From NCBI GenBank assembly GCA_018398805.1, contig JAGFBZ010000940.1, positions 1,252,001 to 1,316,000 of the forward strand: a stretch of 64,000 nucleotides of DNA, given 5' to 3'. Below the pieces are notes generated by a model, which did no database searches, was not told the DNA's origin, and saw only the letters and a program-made list of their open reading frames with translations. Each line of letters opens with the position of its first letter. Position 1 is the first letter of the stretch. This document shows positions 47,354-58,981 of the stretch, piece by piece. Made by a program: the position numbers and the translations under genes. Source of the DNA: Hirundichthys speculiger. Taxonomy: Eukaryota > Chordata > Actinopteri > Beloniformes > Exocoetidae.

Positions 47354-48508
47354 TCAACAGTTTTGGACATTCCTGACAGATTTTCATGTACTCTGAGTTC
47401 TGTAACTGTTCCACATGCTCGACTGTGAGGTTGACATTTACAGCCTTGAAACAAATATCCCGAGTAAAAGTTAGACTGCCTCGGAATGTCGTAAAGGAAT
47501 GTGAGACCCCATGAACCGTTTCGACATCAGCATTTATTGTTTTGAGAGAAATGCCCCATTAACTGTTAGATGAATTGTAACCACTGTCAGGTTGAATTGT
47601 TGGTCCACAACCTTTTACTTTGTGACAATCATCTCTTTATAGGTTTTTTTTTTCAAATTCAAATACCTACAAAAATAAGGACATTACTTTCATAACCAAC
47701 TACAGAAAATAGTGGATTGATAATCTAAATGCTTATGTTAAAGCAGCAGTTTATCGGGATCAGTTTTATCTAGTGGAAGTGCAGTTAATGCACACATGAC
47801 ACCACTACACACATGAGACCACTACACACATAAGACCACTACACACATGAGACTACTACTACACACATGAGACCACTACACACATGACACCACTACACAC
47901 ATGAGACCACTACACACATGAGACCACTACACACATGAGACCACTACACACATGAGACCACTACACACATGAGACCACTACATACATGACCACACACATG
48001 ACCACTACATGAGACCACTACACACATGAGACCACTACACATACATGAGACCACTACACACATGACACCACTACACACATGAGACCACTACACACATGAG
48101 ACCACTACACCACTACATGAGACACACTACACACATGAGACCACTACACCACACACTACACACACTACATGAGACCACTACACACATGACACCACTACAC
48201 ACTAGACCACTACACACATGAGACCACTACATACATGACCACTACACACATGAGACCACTACACACATGAGACCACTACACACATGAGACCACTACACAC
48301 ATGACACCACTACACACATGAGACCACTACATACATGAGACCACTACACACATGACACCACTACATACATGAGACCACTACACACATGAGACCACTACAC
48401 ACATGACATCACTACATACATGAGACCACTACACACATGAGACCACTACACACATGAGACCACTACACACATGACACCACTACACACATGAGACCACTAC
48501 ATACATGA

Positions 48509-48793
48509 TAGAGATGCGCGGATGAACCGCGCACCCGCGGGCGGAGCGGATAATCCGCATATCGGGCGGATGACTCGTCAAAAATAATACTTTAATTAAA
48601 TTCGGGCGGGTTGCGGTTGAAGCACTCAAATAATAATAATAAGAAAAAATATTTTTACATGTATATAAAAAGGATGGCGGGTCGGTTCGGTTTTGAAATT
48701 TGGTGAAAAAACGTTCCTGCAAATGGATAGCGGGCGGATAGAGATTTTAAGAAGCGGTTGCGGGTTAAAATATACGTCATCCGCGCATCTCTA
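48509..48793. mobile_element. 285-bp hAT-type miniature element, copy B
   Basis: Same ends and length as 5701-5985. The perfect 8-bp TSD ATACATGA (48501-48508, 48794-48801) is itself a piece of the minisatellite unit. Only about eight differences from copy A by eye, so both moved recently compared with most repeats here. Confidence 0.97.
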
Positions 48794-49686
48794 ATACATG
48801 ACACCACTACACACATGAGACCACTACACACATGAGACCACTACACACATGAGACCACTACACACATGAGACCACTACACACATGACATCACTACACACA
48901 TGAGACCACTACACACATGACATCACTACATACATGACACCACTACACACATGAGACCACTACACACATGACATCACTACATACATGACACCACTACACA
49001 CATGAGACCACTACACACATGACACCACTACATACATGACACCACTACACACATGAGACCACTACACACATGACACCACTACACACATGAGACCACTACA
49101 CACATGAGACCACTACACACATGAGACCACTACACACATGACATCACTACATACATGACACCACTACACACATAAGACCACTACACACATGACACCACTA
49201 CACACATGAGACCACTACATACATGACATCACTAGATACATGAGACCACTACACACATGACATCACTACATACATGAGACCACTACACACATGAGACCAC
49301 TACATACATGAGACCACTACACACATGACACACATGACACACACACACTACATGAGACCACTACACACATGACACCACTACATACATGAGACCACTACAC
49401 ACATGAGAGCACTACATACATGAGACCACTACATACATGAGACCGCTACATACATGACATCACTACATACATGAGACCACGACACACATGAGACCACTAC
49501 ACACATGAGACCGCTACATACATGACATCACTACATACATGAGACCACTACACACATGAGACCACTACACACATGACATCACTACACACATGAGACCACT
49601 ACACACATGAGACCACTACACACATGAGAGCACTACATACATGAGACCACTACATACATGAGACCGCTACATACATGACATCACTA

Positions 49687-50384
49687 TTCAGTTCAATTCA
49701 ATTCAATTTTATTTGTATAGCATCTGTTACAATGCCAATTGTCTCAAGGCGCTTTACAGAGACACAAAGCATGACCCCCGAGCAAATATCATTAACTAAA
49801 ATTATAATAATAAATACTAATCAAGGATAATAGCAAGTGAAAAAAACTCCCACGGCAGGAGAAAAAAAACTTTAAGCCAAACAGTGTCAAGAAAAACTCC
49901 ACTTTAAGAGGAAGAAACCTTGAGCAGGACCTGGATCATATGGGGGGACCTTCCTGATGGAAGGCCAGCTGGATAAAGAAAGAAAAGAGGGGAGAGACAG
50001 GACAGAGAGAGGAGAGCACATACATCCTGGCAACACTACACTAGACAAAATGTATAAATAGTTATTATTCATTAGCTTTAGCGCTAAGAATTCCAGCACT
50101 CATATTCTGACTGGTTCATTGTTAGTACATGAAATACAGAGAATGACTATATAAACAGATGTGGGCAGCAACACTGAGATGAGATGGTCAGAGGACTAGA
50201 TGACTGGTCAGCACGCCAGTCGGTAACCCGAACACATCTACACACACAGGTGGAGGGAAACGCTGGGATGGACAGAGGAGGGAACGGCAGGTTAGTATGT
50301 AACTCTGGAAACTCTGCCAAGTATACAGAAAAAAAGAGAAAAGGGGCCAGGCGGGGGGGACAGCACAAGAAACTACAGAAAAAA
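49687..50384 (-). mobile_element. LINE 3'-tail family, copy 3, inside the minisatellite
   Basis: It begins TTCAGTTCAATTCAATTCAA and continues with TTTATTTGTATAGCATCTGT, CTTTACAGAGACACAAAGCA and GAAGGCCAGCTGGATAAAGA. These are the reverse complement of the tail at 38655, plus about 300 bp more of upstream LINE sequence. At about 700 bp it is the longest copy in the window. Confidence 0.75.
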
Positions 50385-50432
50385 ACTATATACAAACATG
50401 AGACCACTACATATATGAGACCACTACATGGG

Positions 50433-51189
50433 GTCTCGTTCATGACACCTTCGTAAATCTGTCAGTAGGTTTACACGTCAATCACCTCTTTATTAAACAT
50501 CTGCTCCAGACTAATGAATGCTGAGCATAACTCTTATTTTTTTTTCATAAGAGTGTAAGTTAGCTCACAAAGTTCATTAATCAACATTAACTCCACCCAG
50601 GAACCAGCAAGTAAGGAGGTGGTAAGGCGAAGACCACGTGATTCACGTGATCCAGAAACCTTGGGCTAATCTGACAAATCCAGCTGAGAAGGCAACGCTG
50701 GCAAGAAGCAAGAATAGAAAGCAAAAAGAAGAAAAAACTAAATGAAATGGACCACAGTTCTCTTGTTCCCCGCAGATGTTTAATGCCGTGTCTTCTGTCC
50801 AACTAAGTATTCAAGAGGTGAAGTGAAAGCAGTGTGATACAATTATTCAGAGAGAAAGAAAGCATTGCTGTATATCCGCAGAACTCCCTGCTGCAGACAA
50901 CGGCAACGTTTCTATTATCTGAGAAACCTGTCAGGAATCCACCATGGCTTCATCACATCCTCGGTCCGCCCACGCAGCGACCCGGGCTGCGTGGGCAGAT
51001 CAGGTCCGTTTAATGAACCCACTGACACTTCAAGAAACACAATCTGAAGCTTAAATATGTGAACTGCCTTTTGATTAAGAAAAACACGACGTATATTCAA
51101 ATGTATTCTCGCGCTTAAAACACTTGGCTTAAATGTTTAAAAGGCATTAATGTTGAAAGATCCGAGACTGAAAACAATATTTTTGCGCG
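50433..51189. other. Non-coding stretch
   Basis: Nothing recognised. Confidence 0.4.
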
Positions 51190-51720
51190 AATGCTGAAAC
51201 ACTATATACTACCCGGTTGTCTGATAATACAGGCTGACAGAAACTGCGCTGTAAAGGACTGCACTTCTTCCTCTGGTACACTTCCAGCTTTCCAACAGCG
51301 TGACAACTTCTCCTCCAGATCTTTTTTCTTTTTTAAAATAATGGAGGTCGCAGCGCTGAGTGTTCCAGTCACCACTGACAACGCTGTTGTTTTCACCTTC
51401 CACATCTTTTCTATTTAATTCCTTCAACCCTTTGCTATTTTTCCAGCTTCTCATGTCCCTTCTTCTAGATGTTGCTGTCACATCGGTCACCTCTGCTTTC
51501 TTCTGGAGTTTGTCGGCTGCCACAGTGTTGGTTAGCCGTCACCGGTTTATCAGTCTGGATTTGGAAATCTCAATCATTGCTCTTTCGTTCTCCATCAGTC
51601 TTGGAGGCATCTCCCATCTTGACTTTGAGACCTCCAGCCCATGTTCAGCACAGATCTACACGCTTCTAGCTACGTGGTGGTGGCGTTCCATGTCCGTCCA
51701 ACCTGCCGTCATCTTACATC
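51190..51720 (-). pseudogene. LINE polyprotein C-terminal fragment (restriction-like endonuclease type)
   Basis: Minus-strand frames with shifts read ICAEHGLEVSKSRWEMPPR, then ADKLQKKAEVTDVTATSRR, then HEKLEKxQGLKEL-like residues. These lead to MWKVKTTALSVVTGTLSAAT and SAVLYSAVSVSLYYQ. The order matches the C-terminal end of LINEs whose polyprotein ends in a restriction-like nuclease tail (R2/NeSL type). There, VDKxQKxAVVIDVAIPSD, EHEKLEKYQGLKEELEKMW and SAVLGTAKILRRTL are typical. The Asp of the nuclease motif survives as VTDV, but PSD is changed. Frameshifts near 51400 and 51520 show it is dead. It lies in the opposite orientation to wnt4. Confidence 0.65.
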
Positions 51721-52228
51721 CTACCAGTCTGTGCTGAGTTGTCTTGGGAGCATGTTTTGTGTTGTATGTGTGTGATTGAAAATGTATGGGAGGGCTACTT
51801 ATTTATAGTATATATATTTGCTAAGTATAAAGATACTTAATGAAATTAAATCCTGGAGTCATACATAAACTCACCAACCATTTTATTAGGTCCACCTGTC
51901 CAACTGCTTGTTAACGCAAATTTCTAATGAGCCAATCACACGGTACCAACTCAATGCATTTATTCATGTAGACGTGGTTAGGGTTGGGCACCGAAAAAAC
52001 CCAAGTAGGAATTGGTTCCTAACGTCCGGTTCTGTAATCGTTTAGAAGATTTTTGAATTTCGATTACTTTTTTCGGTTCCTAAATGTCCGCGCTAATTTT
52101 TTTGTTTTTTGTTTTGTTTTGTTCTGATTTACTGCACTAGTTTGTTGATGTTACTCCGGTCAGCGTACTCAACTCCGCGCTAGTGGCGACGTCACGTCCA
52201 TCGCCAACAGGACTTCACTCGCCACAAC

Positions 52229-52405
52229 ATGGATCCCAAGAGAGTTGGGCTGCATTTAAGTCCAGGAAATGACGGTTACCTGGCGCAGTGCAACACCTGC
52301 GGGAAGCGTGTTACTGCCAAAGGAGGGTGCACGACTAATATGGCAAAACACCTTCGCCTGCATGGCATCACAAAAATAAACAAGTGTACCATATTTAATT
52401 CCCTG
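52229..52405 (+). pseudogene. hAT transposase N-terminus, BED zinc finger
   Basis: From an ATG at 52229 the frame reads MDPKRVGLHLSPGNDGYLAQ then CNTCGKRVTAKGGCTTNMAK and HLRLHG. The CxxC...HxxxxH arrangement (C21, C24, H41, H45) with the GG-TTNMxxHLRxHG signature is a BED zinc finger. This DNA-binding domain occurs in hAT transposases and domesticated ZBED proteins. After about residue 60 similarity ends. The following open frame to 52678 runs through an unrelated inserted repeat, and the RNaseH-like catalytic domain is missing. It lies in the proper position near the left end of the hAT-like element. Not functional as a transposase. Confidence 0.75.
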
Positions 52406-52475
52406 CGTTGCTCCCGTCGCTTCTTCGACTTCAACAGAGTCTGTCTTCATCCAGAAACTCTTGCCTTCTCATCTA

Positions 52476-52890
52476 CAGTGGTACCTCTACTTACAAACGT
52501 CTCTTCATACGAAATTTTCAGGTTACGAAACGCCTCAAAGGGAAAATATTGCCTCTCGTTACGAAAGAAATTTCAGGATATGAAAGGCAAAAATACAGTA
52601 CGCACTGCTACTCGCAGCTCCCAGAGTTTTCCGAACGTAAACATACTTGTAGCTGCTCTGCCATTGGCTATCGGCTAGCATCTTCCTGGCATCCCATTGG
52701 CTAGGAGGGCCCCTTGTCTGTATGAGCGTAACCCAGCAACCCAGGTAAACGAACAATTTTTACCTCCGCCTAGGAGGTTATGTTTTTGTCGGCGTTTATC
52801 TTTCTGTTTCTGTTTTTGCTTAGGAAGATATGGTCATCTTCCTAAACAAAAACTGTTGATTTCATTTTTTGTTGGGCAAAATGCATTTTG
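52476..52890. mobile_element. Inserted hAT-like end and adjoining repeat
   Basis: CAGTGGTACCTCTACTTACA begins a fish hAT-like repeat (to about 52740). It is followed by TTTTTACCTCCGCCTAGGAG (52753), another dispersed repeat start. Right ends were not resolved. Confidence 0.5.
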
Positions 52891-53113
52891 GAGGCCAACT
52901 GCCAACTGTAAGTTGTTTAACATTTAGGCTGTAAGTGAATTCTGTGTGTGCATATGTGCATGCAAGCAGTTTTTTTTTAATGAAAAAATTCTACTGTTAG
53001 ATAAGACTCGATCTGTTGACCTACACATCAGAGAATCGGAATCGAGAATCGTTTTGAACAGGAATCGAAACAGAGAATCGGAATCGTTAAAATCCAAACG
53101 ATGCCCAACCCTA

Positions 53114-54052
53114 GACCCTAGAATGAGAAGAAAGGTGATTTAAGTGACTTTGAACGTGTCATGGTTGTTGGTGTCAGACGGGCTGGTCTGAGTAATTCAG
53201 AAACTTCTGATCTACTGGGATTTTCACCAAAACCATCTCTAGGGTTTACAGAGGATGGTCTGCAGTTCTGTGGCCAGACTGGTTGGAAGCTGATAGAAAG
53301 TCAACTGTAACTCAAATAACCAGTTGTTACAACGAAGGTCTGCAGAAGAGCATCTCTGAACCAACAACACGTCCAACCTTGAGGCGGATGGGCTGCAGCA
53401 GCAGAAGACCACACCTGCTGTCAGCTAAGAACAGGAAACTGAGGCTACAATTCACACAGGCTCAAGAAACGTTAGAAAAACATTGTCTGGTCTGATGAGT
53501 CTGGATTTCTGCTGCGACATTCAGATGGTCAGTATTGGGGGCGAACAACATGAAAGCATGGATCCATCCTGCCTGGTATCAACGGTTCAGGCTGCTGCTG
53601 GTGGTGTAACTGTGGGGGGAATATTTTCCTGCCACACTTTGGGTCCCATTAGTACCATCTGACCATCGTGTCAACACCACAGCCCACCTGAGTATTGTTG
53701 CTGACCATCTCCATCCCTTCATGACCACAGTGGACCATCTTCTGATGGATACTTCCAACAGGATAACGCACCATGTCAGAAAGCGTGAATCATCTCAGAC
53801 TGGTTTCTTGAGTTAACTGGACTCAGACGTCCTCCACAGTCACCAGATCTCAGTCCAGTAGAGCAGCTTTGGGATGTGGCGGACCGGGAGACTCTCATCA
53901 TGGATGTGCAGCCAACAAATCTGCAGCAACTGGTGATGCTGTCATGTCAATATGGACCGAACGCTCTGAGGAATGTTTCCAGAACCTTGTTGAATCTATG
54001 ACACTAAGAATTAAGGCAGTTCTGAAGGCAAGTGGGGGTCCAACCCGGTACT
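53114..54052 (+). pseudogene. Tc1 transposase pseudogene
   Basis: Blocks follow the Tc1 order in changing frames. The first is the HTH region SDFERVMVVGVRRAGLSNSE (near 53137-53205). Then comes ADRKSTVTQITSCYNEGLQK (53286-53345), followed by TLRRMGCSSRRPHLLSAKNR (near 53377-53435). SDESGFLLRHSDG (53497-53530) contains the first catalytic Asp. QQDNAPC (near 53758) holds the second, SPDLSPVEQ (near 53843) the third acidic-region motif, and SIWTERSEECFQNLVESM (53950-54001) leads to a C-terminal GGPTRY and stop at 54052. At least three frameshifts (near 53468, 53545 and 53810) and the loss of the N-terminal start inactivate it. All three catalytic motifs are still visible. Confidence 0.88.
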
Positions 54053-54109
54053 AGCAAGGTTGGACCTAGTAAAGTGTCCCATGAGTGTGTTTGTGTATAC
54101 CATCGTATA

Positions 54110-54245
54110 CCATCTATTACAATATAAATTGTCTCTAGGTGCTTGTTAGAGACTCAGGATGTGGCCCTGAAGCAAAAATGAAGCAGTGGCGAGTAAAAAC
54201 TCCCCTACGGGGGAGAAAACCTTCCGGCCAAACGGTGTCTGAGTC
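54110..54245 (-). mobile_element. LINE 3'-tail family, copy 4
   Basis: CATCTATTACAATATAAATT, GTCTCTAGGTGCTTGTTAGA and AAAACTCCCCTACGGGGGAG match the family at 14109 and 49687. It sits just outside the Tc1 right end. Confidence 0.65.
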
Positions 54246-55816
54246 TACGAATTTCATTTCGTTAAAGCAGTCCAGAACAAGTTTTCAGTTTTGAGATTTT
54301 TAGCAGCGCCTGCTGGCGTGCTGGGCGCAGTGGTTTTTAATGACAGTGAAGGTTCTACACATGAATGGGTTCATACAAGCTGGTAAACAGAACCAGGTGC
54401 CAGTTAAGGTGCCAGTTGAGCAGCTAGAATAAGACTTTTGCTCAAATATTAATGTGAGCTGTTTCGCATTGGTACAGTAGGAAGCATTTTTTTTTCAGGC
54501 TGTTCACTGACTGAAAGCCTCCCCGAGATCTCCTCGTTTTCTCCTCCTCGTGTCCTCTGTCGCTACTTTCCTTGGCGTCTCAGTCACCTCTGCCATGATT
54601 TTTTTTTTCGCTGCGCAAAACATCCAAAAGTGAACTAGTTCTGTGAGTTGGCCTCGATTTTTTGCTGATATTTGAGGAAGTGGAGTAAAGTTATTTCCAG
54701 CTGTTGCAACGGCGTGCCATCCCGGGATTTAGAAGTTGCTTTTGTCGGTCTCTGCAGACAGCAGGCCGGTCGGGCCTGACGGTTCAATAACAGTTCAGAA
54801 ATATAATAAAATGCTCCGACACATGACGGCTGAAACCCAGATTTTATTAATGATGAACTTATTTCGTTCTGCTTCAAGTATTTCGTGTTTAGCAAACAGT
54901 AAATAACTAATTCTACCACACATTTTCCAACACTCTCTCTCGGAGACGCTCTCACACACACACACACACCCACGTGCGCGCGCGCATGCAAAGGTTTACT
55001 GTGTAAACAGTAAGCAGGACCAGTAAATGGTTCGTGTTCAGACCTGCCTACTGCACATGAATGATTCTAAATTTACGAGCAAACTTATCTTTTTATCTAT
55101 TCCAGCTGAATGTGAAACGACCCGTACGATGAAAACAACCGTAATGCACCTCGACGCCTCTTAAAAAACTCATTACTAATGCAGAAATGTGGCCGATGCA
55201 TGCCACCGGTGTTTTCCATCAAATATGACAGCTGTTATATCAGTCTTTGTCTATGTGAACCAGAAGTGCACAGTTTGTTCCTGCTTACTATTCAAACGTG
55301 CTCAGAGGAGTTTTTAGCCTATAGGGCCAGAGCTCGGTCGCTTTTATGGTCTCTCCCCGGTCAGTTTCTCAGTTTTTCTCCTCGAGTGTCTTTGTCACCT
55401 CTGCCGCGTCGCCACGACGTCCGGAGCAAGTTTCATCTTGTTTATATGTGACATTGTGCTGTAAAGTGATACGCAGTTATTGCAAGAGACACGAGCCCGA
55501 AGTTACTTTCGGTGGTTTTTGCGGATAGTTGAGCTGGATGACACTTAGTAAAAGAAATCAAACGTTTCTTAAGATGAAACTGAAACCGGTGTTTTACAAC
55601 AAAAGTGCTGCTTTAGTCGCAGTCAACAACCGCTCTGAATTTCAATATCCTGCTGTAGGTAGTAGGTTTTTATGCCGTTTTAAGCTCGATTATCTTATAT
55701 TTGTTATTCAGCACATGAATTTTCTGAACATAGCTGCATAAACATGACTGACTCTGATTGTCACAGAAGAAAACTGAAAGTAGCTAAAGAAAATAAATTG
55801 ATGTTAAACCTTAAGA
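54246..55816. other. wnt4 intron 1, non-coding
   Basis: Nothing recognised except a CA/CG alternating run near 54952-54985. Confidence 0.4.
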
Positions 55817-56508
55817 CAGGAGTGTCAGACTCATCTTCACTGAGGGCCACATCAGCATCATGGTTGCCCTCGAAGGGCCAGATTGACAGCATGAATGTAA
55901 CAAAATGCAATGAAAATCAAAAATAAATTAAACTACACCTTATTATAATGTTAAATAATGGTTTCTGTATTTATTATGTATTCAAGTTTATTAATTAAGT
56001 TTATTTAAGTTTAATTAAGTTCATTATTATATTAAACTCAGGGTTTGTGGTTGTAAGAGTATCCATTACCTTGGTTTCAGAAGTGGAAAGCGGTTCTTTG
56101 TTTTTCTTGCAGGCTAAATTTAGCATACTTAGCTCCGTGTTTGCTGTCAAAATGCCGACGTAGATTAAACTCTTTCACGACTGACACACATTACACAAGT
56201 TATACTTATGTGCATCGACTTTTCTTTTCTTGGACATGTTGGGATTAGTTTGTAGAGGTTTTTCTTAAGTCCATCAGTTCTGAAAAATCGTCTTGCTTAT
56301 AGCTGCTGTTATTGTTGTGGATAACGACAAAATGCATGATGGGATATGTAGTTTATTGTCAATACGCGCTTTAAAGTGTTATAAGCTTATTTTAAGTTTT
56401 AAAATATTGGTTTAAAATTTAAGCCAATAATGCCCAAGCTCCCGAGGGCCACATAAAATGACGTGACGGGCCACATTTGGCCCGCGGGCCTTGTGTTTGA
56501 CACCTGTG
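55817..56508. mobile_element. 692-bp hAT-type element (GTGTCA ends)
   Basis: CCTTAAGA is duplicated exactly at 55809-55816 and 56509-56516. The ends CAGGAGTGTCAGACTCATCT and, reverse complemented, CACAGGTGTCAAACACAAGG align without gaps. GGGCCACA motifs lie near both ends. Related to the element at 9623. Confidence 0.92.
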
Positions 56509-56516
56509 CCTTAAGA

Positions 56517-57850
56517 TTATTGGACCCGACGCACAGATTTGGTCCTGAAAGTTTGTTCACACTGACAACAACCCGAAGGCCGTTCAAACGGAACCAGTCT
56601 TTTGAGTCACGATGCCACTGCAGGACTGCAAGGTGAGCTACAGAAAAGCCCGTAATCCCTCCAAAATTGAGGACATTCTTCTTCTCATTCTTGTGCTTTG
56701 TGTTCTGTAGAAATCAACAGTCGTTTATCATTTAGGTCGTAACACCGCCGCGTTCGAGTGCAGGCTACAGTGGCGAGATTCTTCAGGTGTGCTACCAACA
56801 GCATCACACGTACTCGCTGGACAGTCCAAGCAAATCTGTTTTCCAGGAACTTTTCAGGAAAACTGCGCAGGACAAACACCACTCAGAGCCAAACATTGCA
56901 TTCCTTTGACTGGGTTGTTTTTTTTTTTACAGACCCAGAAATTGCTTATTCACGAGCCGCGATGATGAGACACGCTCATCATCTAAAAAAGACAGCTTCA
57001 CTTAAAGAGAAATGCCTGATGCAGATGCAGGAAGCGCAGGAATCCACAGCCAGGAACCGCATTTAGAAATAATCAGCTGTTCACAGCTATTGTTTCCCAA
57101 GTGCCACAGATTTGAACATTATACAGCCACACGCAAACACGTGTGCGCGCACATACGTGAACACGCGGGGCTACCAGTTGGCTCCCAGCCTTTCGGGGCC
57201 GTGGCACTAACACCAGGCAGGAGGTTAATTTCGTGGCTTTTACTGCTTCTTTCCCCAAATGTGTGTGAAAGTGACTTCTTGTGTGTAAAGTATGTGTGTG
57301 TGTGTGAGGGTTGTGGTGTTGGCAGCGGCTGTTATTTTTAGGGGGAAATGAGCTCTACTGGAGCCAGCAGCATATAAATACACCCAGACACACGTGGGCA
57401 CACAAACACACGCACAGCTGCACACTGGACCCGGCAGTTACCACGTTAATTGACTTCATCAGATTCCTTCACCTCTCTCCCCTTCGATGCCTCCATCTCT
57501 CATTACATCACTGTCTCCCTGCTTCGATTCCACTCTGTCTGTCTTTCTCTCTTTCTTCTGAGTTTGCTCCATTTTCTTTCCCCTCACACCCTCCTTATCT
57601 CTCACTCTCTGTACTGAGGATCTTGCTTTCCACACTCATTTATTTTGGAGTCACAGGGCCAGTTGAGTGCTGTAACTCAGATTTTGACTCATCCAGTGAC
57701 TCTTACCCGTCGTTACGACCCTTTAAGAGTTTAAATCATGACTGCATATCGGCAGGACTTAGCTTCATTTTTATGTTTTGGTGGTTTCAAGTTGCAGTTT
57801 CAACAATATAAAACACAGTGCAAAAAGAATATCATACATACAGTAATATG
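56517..57850. other. wnt4 intron 1, non-coding
   Basis: Nothing recognised; short TG/CA runs near 57290-57305 and 57395-57415. Confidence 0.4.
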
Positions 57851-58973
57851 TAGGGGTGCACAATAACTATCGGGCCGATAACAAGAAATTATGTCATCCC
57901 GATAAGTCCGATATCACGACGAATAGCCCCGATAACATATATATTTCTGTCAACACGGCAGTGCCTCGCTCCCTCTGAGCTTTGAATGACCGGCAGTGAA
58001 TGTTATGTACAAAAACGTCTGCATAATCAGAAAAACGATTACTCAATAAGGAAAATCAAGAATACCCCCTCATGCCAGAAAACAACTCGTTAACTCGGTC
58101 ATAATTTTGGTAGTTGCTGACGTGAATTGATATTTGCAGTATTTTCCCACATGTTACACATAGAAAAAAGAAAAAAATAGAAAAGGCTGAAAGAACGACT
58201 AGCAAACGAGGGAACGTGGGAATTTACGTTACTCCTTGAATGCAGCCTGGAGCACAGCCTACTGATCACAACAAACATGGCGGCGTCGAACTTCGTTAAA
58301 GTTTCAGAAGAAAATAGTTTGGTGGTTATTTGTGACGAATCCTCCGAGCGAATTCTACGAGGAGGGAAGCGCAAGCTTTAATACGTAAAACCCGATCAGC
58401 CACCTACAACATAACAATCGCTTCCATGGAGTTTTGAAATCGCACTAACGTGAGCTAACGTAAGCTAATGCTAACATGACTGCCAGCAGCAGTCTCTCCT
58501 CCCCTCTCTCTCATTCCTCTCATCTAAAGCTTCCACGAGATTAAAAAATAAAAACTACTGAACCTCATTTACTTTAATTAAAGGTATTAATTTAAATGGA
58601 ACCACAAGCCAAAATCCTTTAAATGTTAATCCTTTTCAGTTAGTAATTCTGATGCATGTATTTCCATCAGTTCAAGGAGCCTTTATTTTTTATATGAGTC
58701 AGTAATGAACCTTATTTAAGTTAATGTGAGATATCAAATAGGTTTGTTTGATAGCTTTAAGAAAATGTTTGAGAGGCTTGACAATAGTTTTTCATTGGAA
58801 AAAATAAACATCTCTTCATTTAAAGAGTCAAAACTATTTTTGATTTTGTTCAGAGTATTGATGTAATGATCTTAGATATATGTGTGTGTTATTTGTATCA
58901 GTATCGGCCTTTAGGAGCTGAAAATTATCAGTTATCGGTATCGGTTTTAAAAAATAGTTATCGTGCATTCTCA
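57851..58973. mobile_element. 1123-bp hAT element with transposase start remnant
   Basis: GTAATATG is duplicated exactly at 57843-57850 and 58974-58981. Ends TAGGGGTGCACAATAACTAT and, reverse complemented, TGAGAATGCACGATAACTAT. Subterminal TATCGG/CCGATA words are dense. A short frame at 58277-58381 (MAASNFVKVSEENSLVVICD, ending RGGKRKL) resembles the start of a BED-containing hAT protein. The rest of the protein is deleted. Confidence 0.9.
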
Positions 58974-58981
58974 GTAATATG

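Larger units (their letters stand above)
47790..50432. repeat. 17-bp minisatellite interrupted by two transposable elements
   Basis: The unit GACCACTACACACATGA recurs about 95 times in three blocks (47790-48508, 48802-49686, 50385-50432). Variants include CACCACTAC, GACATCACTAC and ACATACATGA. The blocks are separated by a hAT miniature element (48509-48793) and a LINE tail (49687-50384). The identical unit on both sides shows that the array predates both insertions. Confidence 0.95.
51979..53113. mobile_element. hAT-like element with BED-finger start, nested in Tc1
   Basis: The ends are TAGGGTTGGGCACCGAAAAA and, reverse complemented, TAGGGTTGGGCATCGTTTGG. GAATCG/CGATTC words are dense at both sides. 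The 8-bp flanks (GACGTGGT, GACCCTAG) do not match, so one flank has changed or been deleted. It carries a BED-type N-terminus (52229) and a further inserted repeat (52476). Confidence 0.8.
51866..54090 (+). mobile_element. Tc1-like element split by a hAT element
   Basis: Left end ACTCACCAACCATTTTATTA and right end (reverse complemented) CACTCATGGGACACTTTACT are inverted repeats of a common fish Tc1 family. 51871-51978 and 53114-54090 are consecutive parts of it, apart from a small loss at the junction. 51979-53113 is an inserted hAT-like element. Confidence 0.9.

Noticed and set aside
47790..49686. A CRISPR array
   Set aside because: The repeat units are contiguous 17-bp tandem copies with no unique spacers, and the genome is eukaryotic.
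56758..57066. A 102-codon open frame ending in an acidic/basic helix-like stretch
   Set aside because: It crosses a poly-T run (FFF), has no recognised family and no splice signals in register.
57311..57811. A 166-codon plus-strand open frame
   Set aside because: It is dominated by Leu/Ser/His from a pyrimidine-rich stretch (CTCTCTC, CCTCC) and lacks any known motif.
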